A DNA stretch of 64,000 nucleotides from Beverwykella pulmonaria (Eukaryota; Ascomycota; Dothideomycetes; Pleosporales; Melanommataceae). Location: positions 251,543 through 315,542 of the forward strand of contig BCHH01000012.1 in the NCBI GenBank assembly GCA_001599595.1, written 5' to 3'. Numbering within the stretch: position 1 is the first letter of the stretch; the number at the start of each line of letters is the position of its first letter. The translations under genes and the position numbers were made by a program. This document shows positions 36,267 through 46,641 of the stretch, piece after piece. A model generated the notes under the pieces. That model searched no databases. It was given only the letters and a program-made list of their open reading frames with translations, and had not been told where the DNA came from.

Positions 36267-36322
36267 GGGGTTAGAGGTGGTTGAGAAAGATAACGGGTTA
36301 GAGGCGGTTGAGAAAGAGAAAG
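36267..36322 (+). repeat. Two tandem imperfect 28-base units
   Basis: GGGTTAGAGGTGGTTGAGAA is followed by GATAAC and then a second, nearly identical unit with GGCGGTTGAGAAAGAG. The stop codon of the DUF7924-like gene (TGA) lies inside the first unit. Confidence 0.55.
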
Positions 36323-36452
36323 GGGTGGAGGCTTTTGCCTTTGACATGTGTAACCTTTTCCCACAACACTCCGCTCTGTAATATGCTTATAGTATGTATC
36401 TCTTCTACTAGTCTACTGCTCTAATCTAAAAAACCTTATCAGCGCACTCGTG

Positions 36453-36472
36453 CTCTCTCTCTCTCTCTCTCT
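36453..36472. repeat. (CT)n microsatellite
   Basis: Ten CT units in a row, lying on the downstream side of the tRNA-like stretch when that is read on the minus strand. Confidence 0.85.
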
Positions 36473-36483
36473 TTTACTGCAGC

Positions 36484-36560
36484 TCAACTCTCGGGAGTCG
36501 AACCTGATGCTGAGGTGCGGTAAGGAAGCAGAATACTTTTGCCAACCTCAAGAGGGTTGA
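36484..36560 (-). ncRNA. tRNA-like / SINE-head-like stretch
   Basis: Read on the minus strand, an exact B-box GGTTCGACTCC (36504-36494) follows an A-box-like TGGCAAAAGTA (36544-36534) at a spacing of 29 bases. The ends TCAACCC and GAGTTGA pair at 6 of 7 positions, and the T-arm pairs at 4 of 5. The D-arm and anticodon arm are poor, so it is not a functional tRNA. A (GA)n tract and a T6 run follow within 60 bases, the order seen in tRNA-derived SINEs. It may be a chance resemblance. Confidence 0.3.
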
Positions 36561-37072
36561 TACAGAACTTAGCGGTAACTTTTGACTTTTATTCTTGTGT
36601 CAAACTCACCCTATAATTAAAAACAAGACTTCAATACATGTAAGCAAGATAAGGGTAAGAAGGTAATAAGGTGTGTATAGTGTGTGCATGTGTACGGCTG
36701 GTATCAGAGGTGTTGCTGATCCGGATATCCACAATCTGCCCCTGCCACGCACGGTGGATATATTGCAATTTCCACACCCGCCGCTGATTGCGCTGCTGAT
36801 CCACCATATACTGTATCATATGCTTAACCCCTATTGGCCTGCGCAGTAGCATCCCCCTAGGAGCCCTGTTAACGAGCCGCTTAGACACTGTATCGTCGTT
36901 CCGCAAGCAGTATAGCTGCTGCTGCCCTCCACTACTGCTCGCTGCAGCAGCTGCCACTGCGCTAGCTCGTTGCTTTAAGGTGCATATAGAGGCGGTGGAG
37001 GCCTTCCCTTCTCCTCTTGCATTAAGCTACTACTGTTGCTGCTACTGCTACTACTAGCTATATCTATTAAAG

Positions 37073-37554
37073 ATGCCGCTCTCTAAGCGTGATCAGCGCC
37101 GTACGCGCATTAAACGCGACATTGTGAACAATGCAGAACTACACGCCAACGCTCAGCATATCCTCACTACCATAAGGCATGAGCGGCCGGAGAATACATA
37201 CCAGGCGTATAAGCCAAAGAGAAAAGAATTTAAGGTATGGTTAGCTTGCTAGCTGCGCTACAGAGCCTTCTTATATAGCCTTTTTGTCGCGTGCGCTGCA
37301 TACATGCACTTGCTAACTATCTATTGAGGAGTTCTGCGCGCGGAAGCAATATCACAACAGCAATACTGTAACAGAGGATAAACTGCTACTCTTCCTTAGA
37401 GAGGAGGTAGTTTATAGGCGTCTAAGAAAGAAATCCCGCAAGGCAGCCAGCAGCGTGCCTCAACACAAGACACAGCTTGGCTGGCGCTCTGTTCATACCT
37501 ATGTTACTGCTGTTACTGATCTCTATCAGATGCAGAAGGCACTAGAGTTTCTGG
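37073..37554 (+). pseudogene. 5' fragment of a Crypton-like recombinase gene
   Basis: Exon 1 (37073-37234) and a possible exon 2 (37329-37554) give about 129 residues. They contain NTYQAYKPKRKEFK, EFCARKQ, NTVTEDKLLLFLREEVV and LGWRSVHTYVTAVTDLYQMQ. This pattern (TEDKLLLFL..EEV, then WRSV.TYVTAITDLY) is typical of the N-terminal part of fungal Ndc10/GCR1_C-type proteins encoded by Crypton-like tyrosine-recombinase elements. The second exon ends at GTAAGT, but no continuation is found before the repeat at 37801, so the catalytic part is missing. The intron (94 bases) would end in GAG, which is unusual. The fragment is a transposon relic. Confidence 0.6.
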
Positions 37555-37800
37555 GTAAGTATCTGAACTGCAGACTGGTTCGACATAGTGTATAGGTAGG
37601 GGGAGGGGGGAAAGAGGAACGAGATCACGCTCTCTCCGAGGGTGTGCGGGCTAGGCTTGATGAGCTTTCCTAATGTCGTGAGGACGATGTATCGCGAGAG
37701 AACACGAGATGAACAAGCATCAGATTTTCTAGATCGATAGACTACGTACAATTATCGTGATTGTCCAAGAGGAAAGCTAGAGAAGTAAGAAAGGGTGAGG

Positions 37801-38113
37801 TTACAGGGCGATACCGGTATGGAGGACATGCGACGTTGAATCTTCGTTATCTAAGACGTTCTCGATCTCTCTCCGCTGAAGTCTTTGGCGTAGTCGAAAG
37901 AGAGAAAAACGTAGAAGCAGAGAATCGAAACCCATACCATGCAGAAAGGGAATTCATCTAGTGGACTCAAGACCGAAATGCGCGAGACGCACGACTCTTG
38001 ACTCAGCAACCCAAAAACTGGAACGCGAGAGCGACGGAACGGAGATTATCGAGCCCGACAAATGCGGGGCGCCCGCTATCCTTTTTTCATCCTAACGTTT
38101 TACTTGCCACCAA
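37801..38113. repeat. Direct repeat R2 (about 313 bp)
   Basis: Second copy of the repeat at 33195-33510, same orientation. The two copies bracket 4.3 kb of repeat-island sequence. They do not begin with TG and end with CA, and no primer-binding site or reverse transcriptase is visible between them, so long terminal repeats are not supported. Confidence 0.8.
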
Positions 38114-38525
38114 CCACAGCCTTCAGCAGACTCTTTGGGGGGGCAAAAGATAAAAAGATGAGGCATTTTCTTACGACGTCATCTCGCACTTAGTCGGTCT
38201 TCCTGCTTAGTTATTCACTCCGAAGCGTCGAATGCTCGATCATGCCTTCGTAAACATTATCCAATCTCGCACCGTCGGAGCCACTAGCTAGCTTCCTGTT
38301 CGGCGAGGCATAGCTAGCGACGGGTCTCGTTGCGATGGCGTGCGCTAGAGTAGACGACGTTCTGGAAGGGAGGGGCTAGGAGGAAGGATATAAGTCTCTC
38401 TGACCGCGATTGTTGGAGAGATCATCATTGCAGTCCATAATATTGAGCATTTAAAGCTTCCTTAACGTTAACCTTGTTGATCGGAATCTTTTCGAGAATA
38501 AAACTTATCACCCAACCACTTCGAA
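38114..38525. promoter_or_regulatory. Promoter region of the NmrA-like gene
   Basis: The 412 bases after repeat R2 contain TATAAG at 38389-38394, 130 bases before the ATG at 38526, and an AT-rich leader. Confidence 0.45.
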
Positions 38526-39763
38526 ATGGCTAGCAAACTCATCACTATTGTTGGTATCACCGGCAACCAGGTCAGTATCGCGGGACCCCTTCCACTCCAA
38601 CCCTCTTACTCTCCATATACTAACCCGTCCGCAGGGCGCTTCAATAGCCGACGCCTTCCTTCACGAAGCCGGCTGGAAGATCCGCGGCATCAGCCGTGAC
38701 CCCAGCAAGGCCTCCTCCAAAGTCTGGTCTGATAAAGGCGTCGAAATGGTCGCAGCGGACCTTGACGACTTCTCCGCGCTGAAATCCGCCTTCGCAGGCT
38801 CCACCGCCATCTTCGGTGTGACCGACTTCTGGCAGCAAGTCAAAATCCCCGCCAACCACGAAAAAGCCAAGGAAACCGGCCAATCTATCAACGTCATCGC
38901 GTACAACGCCGAGATCCAACAAGGCAAGAACATTGTTGAGGCTGCTGAGGCGACGAAAGATACACTGCAGACGCTGGTGCTGAGTGTCCTGGGCGATAGC
39001 AAGAAGTGGAGCAAGGGCAAGATTACATGGAATTACCATTTTGAAGGGAAGTGGAAGGTGGTTGAGTATTTGCAGGAGAAGTATCCAGAGTTGTATAAGA
39101 AGACGCAGCTTTTTCAGCCGGCATTCTTCATGACGAATTTGGAGAGCCAGATGGCGCCGCGTAAGGTACGTTCGTTCCATTCGATACTGGTGGGGTGGTG
39201 GAATTTTGTAACCTGCAAAGTCTAAAAAGCGCATACTCCCTTTGGTGCACTGCCACTACAATCGAAGAGCGAAAAAAACTAACAGCCACAGAATGCCGAC
39301 AACCAGTACGTCATCGCCTTTCCCCTCGACGGCAACAAACAAGTCCCCATGTATCATGCACGCAATGACACGGGACCCCTCGTCAAAGCCCTCGTCCAGT
39401 CCTCCCCCGGCAAGAACCTCATGGGCTACAGTGGTCTGATCAGCTTCGATGAAATCGCCGAGATCTGGAGCAAGAACCTTGGCGAAGAAGTCAAGTACCA
39501 GCGCTCGACAGTTAATGTCATGGACCAGATTATGCCTGGGGGTGTGGGAAGAGAGCTCGGAGAGATGATGGAGTATATTAGCGACCCGGGGTATTTTGGC
39601 GGCGAGGAGGCGGTTAAGGATTTGGGATTGATCGAGCCAAAGGATGTAAGTTTTCAATATTGCATTGGTTGATGGTTTAATTCGCTAACGGTGCTTATAG
39701 ATTGGTGTCGAGACCTCTGAGCTTACAGATGTGCGCGAGTTCGTAAAGGGTTTGAAGCTCTAA
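38526..39763 (+). CDS. NmrA-like NAD(P)-binding family protein
   Basis: Four exons, 38526-38570, 38635-39165, 39292-39645 and 39701-39763, encode 330 residues. The N-terminus ITIVGITGNQGASIADAFL is the Rossmann motif G-x-x-G-x-x-G, interrupted by the first intron. Then come the strand and loop WKIRGISRDPSK and the AADLDD position typical of NmrA/HSCARG atypical short-chain dehydrogenases. Members either sense the NAD(P) redox state, as NmrA does in nitrogen control, or act as reductases. This one has no clear Tyr-x3-Lys catalytic pair. All introns end in CAG or TAG. It neighbours a transporter and an oxygenase, so a metabolic role is plausible. The substrate is not shown. Confidence 0.85.
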
Positions 39764-40164
39764 GGGGTATCTGGTGCCACGAGGAAGGGTCAGGTAGTTC
39801 CACCAAAGTTAAATGCAAGATAGAATGAATGACCTTGGTCATCAAGCCGGTATAGCTGATGTCAACGACATATAAACAACGATCGTATCAACGATTCATT
39901 ACTACCCCTTTAGCTTGGCATTAACATTCTAGTACTTCATGTAACATACAACAACAAGCTCTATGGCCGGTCTAACTTATAGCACACCTGCTTCAGACTA
40001 AAAACTATTACTGACTCCTTTCTGTCACGTGTTGTACGTGTTCTACCATATGTCCTGTTCTAGCTAGCTCACCCTTCATGCGAGCAGTCAGCTCTGACGG
40101 CTTTCACACTCTTTATACACACTTTACCCATCAGACGATTGACTGCCCTTCTATCGTGACACTT
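39764..40164. other. Intergenic between convergent genes
   Basis: 401 bases between the 3' ends of the NmrA-like gene and the transporter. Nothing recognisable. Confidence 0.5.
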
Positions 40165-41735
40165 TCAGCTAGGCTTCGGCGCTACCTCTGCCTCTTCAAT
40201 ACTCTCTTCGATCCCCTTCCTATCTCCTCTCACAACAAAGAGCCAACTCGTGAGCACCGCAGCAACACATCCTGCCAGCAAGCTAATACTGCAAATGTAA
40301 GACACGCGATACGTCGGCCCAAACCTACTCTGGTAAATCTGTGGCCCCACAATGCCCATGAGCTGACAACTCGCATTCGTGAGTCCAATCGCCAACCCCG
40401 CCGTTGTGGTCCCCTTCGCCGCTCTAATCCTCTCAGGCCAGATAATGGCAAAGAAGGACTGTGATGCTGCTGTTGCAATCATCACGAAGATATATTTTGC
40501 TATTGGGTGTTTGACAGTGATGAGTAGGATGTAGCAGATTATCTGCGTAATCTCAACGATGAGGCCTGCGATCCAGGGGGAGAGGCGCTGCGTGTGGATT
40601 AGGAAGGCGAGGCTGAGGAGGATCACGAAGACAAGGGTGAAGGGGGGCTGAAGGCTTGTTAGCTTTCATCCCATTTATCTTCAGTTTCGAAAAGAAGGGA
40701 GAGAGACGTACCATTGTCATTATCTGACTGATCGCTGTATTCGAAATACCCAATTCGTAGATCACGGTCGGCAGCACAAAGGAGATGCCCCACCCACCTA
40801 TCCCATGTAGAATCCAGATCATCAGGAACGGAACAAAAGTTGGATCTTTGAACAGACCGAGCGCTTGCTGGACGTTGAATGTCTTGGCACCCATAGTGGG
40901 CGCCGCTTTTGGCAGATCGCCCAGAATGGCTTCGCGCTCGTGCGCGCTGAGGAAGTGGGCGATTTCTGGGTAGTTGGGGAGATAGAACCAGGTGTATACT
41001 GCACAGAGGATTGCGGGGATGCCTTCGAGGATGAAGAGCTAGACACCATGATCAGTATGCGTTCTTGAAATTTGGAGAATATGTAAGATTTACCCATCTC
41101 CACCCTGCCAGCCCGCCAGCCCCATTCATAAACGAAATCGCATACGCCAACAACCCACTAACAGTCCCAGAGAACATACCACAAGCATAGAAAAACCCAA
41201 TTCTTAGCGGCAACTTTTGCGTCGGATACCAGAAGCTCAGGTGATAAAGCACTCCTGGGTAGAATCCCGCTTCGGCGGCTCCAAGGAAGAATCGACAGGC
41301 CAGGATGCCCGCATAATTCTGCGTCGCGCCCTGGCACATACTGATGAGGCCCCATGTCAACATGATTCTGCTCATCCATACGCTGGGACTGAAATGCTTT
41401 AGTGCGAGCGTTGCGAATGGCTCGAAGACCATGTACGGGTAGTAGAAGATAGAGAGTGCCATGGCCCATTGCGAGGAGGAGAGGTTGCCGAGTTGTTTTT
41501 TTATGCCTGTGCCCTGCTCGAGGTTGATGATGGCTGAATTTGATATGTTGCCAACGTGGATTCGCATTATTAGATACACGAAGGCGTACCATCCGAGCAG
41601 GCGCTTGTCGACTTTGCGGTGAGCGGATTGTAGTGCTGCTTTTGAGGTTGAGAAGATGATGTCAATGTCGGATCCTTGAGATGATAGGACTTCTTTTGAG
41701 GCAAGGGGCGCCGTGGATTTGTCGATGGCTCCCAT
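40165..41735 (-). CDS. MFS transporter, anion:cation symporter (Dal5/allantoate permease-like) family
   Basis: Three exons, 41735-41094, 41038-40712 and 40647-40165, give 483 residues and about 12 membrane segments. The first segment has VDKRLLGWYAFVYLIMRIHVGNISNSA, the family's D-x-R-(L)..(Y)...D/H-..NIGNA-like region. Then follow QWAMALSIFYYPYMVFE, ACRFFLGAAEAGFYPGVLYHLSFWY and GWRWLFILEGIPAI across intron 1, all typical of the ACS family that takes up organic anions such as allantoate, nicotinate, pantothenate or biotin. The C-terminal half carries WPERIRAAKGTTTAGLAIGLTNASCQL. The ATG at 41735 is chosen because the longer upstream frame has no ATG and lies in promoter sequence. It is divergent from the oxygenase at 42268. 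Confidence 0.88.
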
Positions 41736-42267
41736 TTTTGCGGATTTGTCTGGAAAGAATTGAGAGAAGTGACGGGAAGTGACCTCGGAGGGTTGTCGGG
41801 ATTGAGTGTGACTTTGAAGATTACCACTACCATATACTAGGAGAACTGCGCATGAAAGCACTATCTTCTACCTCCATAATTTGATACCTTTGCCGCATAT
41901 TCGGCAAGCACGTCATGGTGAGCTGTACTAGAGTTGGTAAGGCGTATTGCCAACGGCCGACTATCGCTCCATCCTAGAGCAGAAGAGATCAACGCCGAGG
42001 GGGACGACAGTGTTTCTTCCGAGATGAGCTTAGCAGTCCGCTCAATTGACAAGGCTTTGGCGAGACGTTGGAGAATGTTGTGTGAGAGTCGCAGGTTAGT
42101 CATCCAAACACGAATCTTAGCGGGGAATTGCGTGCTCCCTTCTCCACCTCCAAACACAGTATCTCGTCGGTGCGAACTCGGAACGGTGCCGAAAGACGAG
42201 ATATATACGCGCTCAGGCGCTTGCAGTAGACATGAAAATAAAACTAAAACTCTAAGCGCTCACAAGG
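41736..42267. promoter_or_regulatory. Divergent promoter, ACS transporter / 2OG oxygenase
   Basis: These 532 bases hold a perfect inverted repeat TTGCCG-N6-CGGCAA at 41890-41907. Inverted CCG/CGG triplets with fixed spacing are the usual site form for dimeric Zn2Cys6 regulators. A TATATA stretch lies near 42202-42208, about 60 bases before the oxygenase ATG. The regulator at 48598 is a candidate, by proximity only. Confidence 0.5.
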
Positions 42268-43577
42268 ATGCCGTCCGCTATATCCCCAGATCCCGTACCA
42301 CTACCGAAATGGAAGCGACCCGGGAAGACGAACGAGAAGCTCGACTGGGCCGATATCAAAGTCATCGATCTGTCGACTTTCGATGAGCCGGGTGGAAAGC
42401 AGAAATTGGCCGAGGAGCTGCGCGAGGCGGTATGCTTACTCTACCCTTTGGGATAGAGGGTGTGCCAAGCTGATGAATGCCAGGTGCACAAGACGGGCTT
42501 CTTCAGCATCATCGGTACAGGATTTACGCAGGAGGAGGTCGAGCGCCAGTACGACATCGGACAGTCGTATCTGAACCTACCGCTCGAGGTGAAGGGTGAC
42601 CCGAAGTACCGGTGCGACTTTACACAGGGAAATTATTTTGGGTATCGGGCGGTACGCTCTTACGCATCTTCTTCCAGGCCTAAAGGGTACAATAAGCGCT
42701 CTGTCTTGCTCGCTGGCTGCGCCCCGTCCTTGTCGCAGATGCATTCTTTGCGATCAATGCACTGCGTTATACTGACCAAGTCACTGACGCCACATAGGCA
42801 CACGAGAAAAGTGTGATGGGCACCGACGTCCTCGATATCGTCGAATCAGTTAACATACCCAAATTCATCCCGGCCGAAGCCCACGAGCCCTTTCATCCCT
42901 ACCTGCGCCAATTCCAGCCCGAGATTGAAGATTTCTCGCGCCGTTCGCTCGAACTCGCGTCCAAAGTGTTCACGCTTTTCTCCATCATCCTAGAACTCCC
43001 CGAGGACTATTTCTCGAAGAGACATTTGTACGAGGATAAGAGCGAGGACCATTTACGATACATGGTGTACCGACCAAGAAGTGCAGAGGACGACGCGAAG
43101 GTGCAGAATACGTGGTCACGCGCACACACCGATTTTGGAAGTTTGACGCTGTTGTGGAGTCAGAATGTTGCTGGGCTGCAATTGAAGACTCCTGCTGGTG
43201 AGTGGAAGTATGTCACGCCCGTTGATAATGGTATCATTTGCAACGTCGGCGATACTTTGGACTTTTGGTCCGCGGGATACCTCAAGTCGACGATTCATCG
43301 CGTGCAAAGGCCGCCCCAGGATCAGGCGCATATACATCGACTGGGTCTGTTTTACTTTGTACGACCTGGGGATGAAGTCGATATCAAGCCTGCGCCAAGT
43401 CCGTTGCTAAGGCGCTTAGGGCTGGTGGGCGAGGATTCAGAGGAGGGGACGCCGGTGAGGGGATTGGAGTATGTGAGGGAACGCGTGAAGAACTATCACA
43501 ACCACAATGATTACGCAGATATGAAGGGAAAGAAGTTTAAGGTTGGGAATTTGGAAATTGAAGATGAGGCCGACTAA
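42268..43577 (+). CDS. 2-oxoglutarate/Fe(II) oxygenase, isopenicillin-N-synthase-like
   Basis: Three exons, 42268-42429, 42484-42651 and 42798-43577, encode 369 residues. The N-terminal DIOX_N part has IKVIDLSTFDEPGGK and VHKTGFFSIIGTG. The double-stranded beta-helix has the iron ligands H220 and D222 (AHTDFGSLTLLW) and H277 (STIHRV). An Arg near residue 291 (HRLGLFYF) stands where the co-substrate-binding R-x-S usually is, here R-x-G. Such enzymes couple 2-oxoglutarate decarboxylation to hydroxylation, desaturation or ring formation of small molecules. Intron 2 is long (146 bases) but framed by conserved sequence. It shares a promoter with the transporter. Confidence 0.87.
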
Positions 43578-44393
43578 ATATAGATCGCCGAGAAAGCCTC
43601 TTGTAGGGTAGTATGCCAAGGATTATCTCGGGTGAGCTAGTTGTTCAACACTGTCGCGCGCGGTTGTTTTGCTGACTTGTAATTCAGAAAGTTGTTAGCT
43701 TTGCATATACCTTTGATCATGAACCCTGATGCAGTTATTTTTCTTCTCACTTCATCTACAGTGTGCAATCTCCCATCACTTGAATTGTTAACCAAAAACG
43801 AAGAGCCTCCCACCCCAAGCACTAAGTCTGTAAGTGGGTACTTTGCTCTGTTGTGCTTGGCACTCGCTAAGACTATTCCAGGAAAAGCCAAACGAAAATC
43901 TCACGTCAAAGTTCAAAAATTGCACAGCCACGACATGACTAGCCTCATCGCAAATGCCAGAGCACGTGTGGGGGCGGTAATTAGGAACAGCAGCTCCCAA
44001 TCAAGTACTGCTGTGCCTCTTGTTCTACCTGAACTTGACCACTTGTGGAAATGCATGAGTATCTCAGGGGTCATTGCGCTCATTGTATCTCTTGGCAGAC
44101 TTGGCATAAGGGACCTTTGCTGTTACTGCGCCGTTATAATGGATCTTCAGCCCCAGAATGAGCTCGGAAGGAAAATGGCTGTTGGTGCTAGTCTGAATAA
44201 CGAAGTAGCAGACCTTGTTTTGCTCACGCCCTCATCTCATCTCGTTTACGCGGGGCTTTGACAGGCACAGCACATTCGTCTGTATAAGGCGCGGGTTGCC
44301 TGTTGCTGCAATAATGTCCATCCACACTCTACCATCTCTTTCAGTCAATCTCTTTGGGGGTTCTAGTGTTTGCTTGTTCTAGTTTCAATCACC
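43578..44393. other. Intergenic, promoter of the secreted hydrolase
   Basis: An open frame of 180 codons from ATG 43719 to 44261 overlaps other frames on the minus strand and shows no domain, so I do not call it. TATAAG at 44283-44288 is a likely TATA box, 106 bases before the ATG at 44394. Confidence 0.45.
44283..44288 (+). promoter_or_regulatory. Probable TATA box of the secreted hydrolase gene
   Basis: TATAAG in a CTGTATAAGGCGC context, 106 bases upstream of the start codon, followed by a pyrimidine-rich leader. Confidence 0.4.
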
Positions 44394-46421
44394 ATGGGTT
44401 GCTTTTCCCTCGTTGTAGCTGGGCTTCTTGCCGCTAGTGCGTCTGCGCTTCCTTCGCTGCCTGTAAAACGACAGACGCCGTCCGATACCCCGCAGGTGTT
44501 CGAATCTCTCACGCCTTCCAAGGAGCTTGATTGGGTTCCTTGTTATGATAACTTTACCTGTACACTTTTGACAGTTCCGAGGGATTACGCCGATGACACA
44601 GCGGGGGAGATGAACATCGCCTTTATCAAGTTTACTGGGGCCAAGTCCACTGGGCAGGAGATTCTTTATAATCCTGTAAGTTTCTTCTATTTGCTTGTCT
44701 TGTTGATATTACGGACACAATTGGGGTTGCAACGTAAATGTACTTCCAGCATACATGCCACAGCTTAATAGGGAAATGTTGGACAGTTGCCCTTCAGCCA
44801 AGAGTCCTCAACCGTCCTGTCAAAATCCTTGTATCTCCGCTGGTATGCAATACACTTCAGCCAAACTTGAGCTGACACACAATTCTAGGGAGGTCCAGGT
44901 GCATCCGGTGTAGAAAGCTTAATCGGATGGGCCACTACATATTCAGAAACCTTCGGCCCCGAGTACGACCTCGTCAGTTTCGACCCGCGTGGTGTAGGCG
45001 ACAGTGGGCCCCCTGGGAGCTGTTTCCCAAGCAAAGAGTGGCGTGACGCATACCGACCGTCAACTGGCTCAACTCCTCTGAGGGAGCAATTCCAGAGCAA
45101 GAAGGCACACGGGTACGCCGATCTATTTGCATTATGCAAGAAATATACTAACTACTCTCTACAGTGAATTCTGCACGCGAACCAATGCCAAAACTAATGT
45201 AAAGTACTTCGGAACTTCAGCTGTCGTCCAGGACATGATGCACTATACCGAGCTATCTGCCACAGCGAAAGGGCAAGACCCTGCGAAAGCGAAGATCTGG
45301 TACTATGGAGTCAGCTACGGTACCGTTATTGGCCACACGCTTGCAGCTATGTATCCAGATCGCATCGGTCGAATTATCGTAGATGGGAACGTCTACTCGC
45401 ACGAGCACTACCAAGGCCTTGTGACTAATGCTCTGGACGACACTGATGATGCATTCCAGTTCTTCTTCCAGTATTGTTACGATGCTGGGGATCTGTGTCC
45501 GTTCAATGGGAAGTCGTCGTCACCACGAGAGATTGAGCACAGGTATAAGGCGATTCTTCAGAGTTTGACGGATAGTCCGCCAATTATTCCGTTGCAGACG
45601 GATATCTTGACGAGGGATGAGTTTGAAAATTGGGCGTTTGGTAAGTCTACATCCTTTTTCTTCTTTGTCACTCGCACTGACACTTGGTAGGAAAAATGTA
45701 TGGACCCAGATCCCAGTTCATGGACCTCGCCGAAGCCGCTGCGAATTTCGAGGCGGGAAACATCACTAGACTCTACGCCTCTATGACATCTGCGTCTGTA
45801 GGCTCACCTAGTGCAAACGGTGTGCCCTCTAACGTAGCCTACGACGACGAGGCCCAAAACGAAGCCCTGACGCTCATCACCGGAGCGGACGTCGCGGGCC
45901 GCTATGCCATAAAGAATTTTGACGATTACAAGGCACAAGTGGACGCCCTGCGCATGAACAGTTTTTATGGCTCTATGACGCTGGGTAATGCGAATGCGCT
46001 GTTAATGAATGGACTTGTTATCACACCGCCGAAGAGTCAGTTGTTCGCTGGGTTCCAGAAGACAACGACAGCTATGCCGCTGCTGTTTATTGGGACAACG
46101 GGAGATCCGATTACGCCTTTGTCAAGGTAAATCTTCCTATCCTTTTCCACGAATTGGAGCTGCGCTAACGTTTGACTGTATAGTGCATTCAAAATGTCTG
46201 CTTACTTCCCCGGTTCCGGCGTGCTCACACAGAATTCCCCAGGTCACGGCTTCCAATCTGCGCACTCAAAATGCACGCTTGCACATGTGAAGAAGTATAT
46301 AGCTGATGGCTCGCTGCCGCCAGATGGGACTATTTGTGAGAATGATCTTAAGGCGACGGATTATTTTAGGCCTGAGATTGTGGCAAAGAGGAGGGCAATT
46401 GAACGGAGAGGAAGGTTCTAG
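44394..46421 (+). CDS. Secreted alpha/beta hydrolase with TAP-like C-terminal domain
   Basis: Five exons, 44394-44675, 44889-45112, 45165-45640, 45691-46126 and 46184-46421, give 551 residues. A signal peptide (LVVAGLLAASASALPSLP) is followed by KR, a possible Kex2 site. Intron 1 (213 bases) joins YNP to GGPGASGVE, the oxyanion-hole region. The catalytic triad is visible as Ser219 in YYGVSYGTVIG, Asp466 in GTTGDPITPLS and His494 in SPGHGFQS. The last part matches the TAP-like C-terminal domain of tripeptidyl or prolyl aminopeptidases (family S33). Extracellular release of N-terminal peptides or hydrolysis of small amides or esters is likely. It lies tail to tail with the M20 amidohydrolase, 220 bases apart. 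Confidence 0.88.
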
Positions 46422-46641
46422 ATATGAGAGCAGATATAATGAAGAAATGGGTACTATTGTAATTTCTATTTTGGTTGTAGATATTTACGAGGAGCATTTG
46501 GGAATATCAAGAGATAGGACGGGAGTATTCATGCATATGGTTGGCGCATTTGAACAGCGATATATTTCACGTATCTAAACAATTTCCAACTCGAAGTCTG
46601 TCAAGATCTCTGATAACACTCACTTCACCTTTCTTCTCATT

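Larger units (their letters stand above)
33930..36284 (+). pseudogene. DUF7924-like fungal protein gene interrupted by a transposon
   Basis: The left part, 33930-34975, begins with a Ser/Pro/Arg-rich region of about 130 residues (with an RGRGAGR run) and continues into a globular domain (ARFEDAVLTPHGITID, DCSYWLSLQGFNQE). The right part, 35795-36284, continues with VACPYFTIEFKRDGESD, AAAGSIALYNRFRLYRR and WTNEIHRWGLSVHGPAVKDEI. Between them lies the 811-bp element plus one 8-bp target copy. Outside the element the two parts are exactly in frame (1536 bases, 512 codons with stop). As it stands, translation ends at 35006 inside the element. The domain resembles DUF7924-type fungal proteins, often multicopy and near transposons. 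That family assignment is from memory of the CSYWLSLQ...CPYFT.EFK pattern. The function is unknown. Confidence 0.75.
36285..37072. other. Intergenic in the repeat island
   Basis: It contains a (CT)n tract at 36453-36472, a tRNA-like stretch at 36484-36560, and a trinucleotide-rich CTA/CTG run at about 37027-37057. A 109-codon minus-strand open frame (36957-36631) starts with an Ala/Ser-rich run derived from this repeat. I do not accept it as a gene. Confidence 0.5.

Noticed and set aside
36484..36560. Functional tRNA gene
   Set aside because: The B-box and acceptor ends look good, but the D-arm and anticodon arm do not form, so I list it only as tRNA-like.
36631..36957. Minus-strand open frame of 109 codons in the repeat island
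   Set aside because: Its start is a run of Ala/Ser codons from a trinucleotide repeat, and the remainder shows no family.
33195..38113. LTR retrotransposon bounded by the 315-bp repeats
   Set aside because: The repeats lack TG...CA ends and a target duplication, and there is no primer-binding site, Gag or reverse transcriptase between them.
33195..38113. RIP mutation of the duplicated segments
   Set aside because: The differences between repeat copies are mixed transitions and transversions plus indels, and the partial gene copy is not enriched in TA dinucleotides or stops as RIP would give.
38641..39234. Minus-strand open frame of 197 codons
   Set aside because: It is antisense to exon 2 of the NmrA-like gene, which has the conserved Rossmann and downstream motifs.
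43692..44261. Plus-strand open frame of up to 189 codons
   Set aside because: It begins at a non-ATG codon, overlaps competing minus-strand frames, and has no domain, signal peptide or splice context that would support it.
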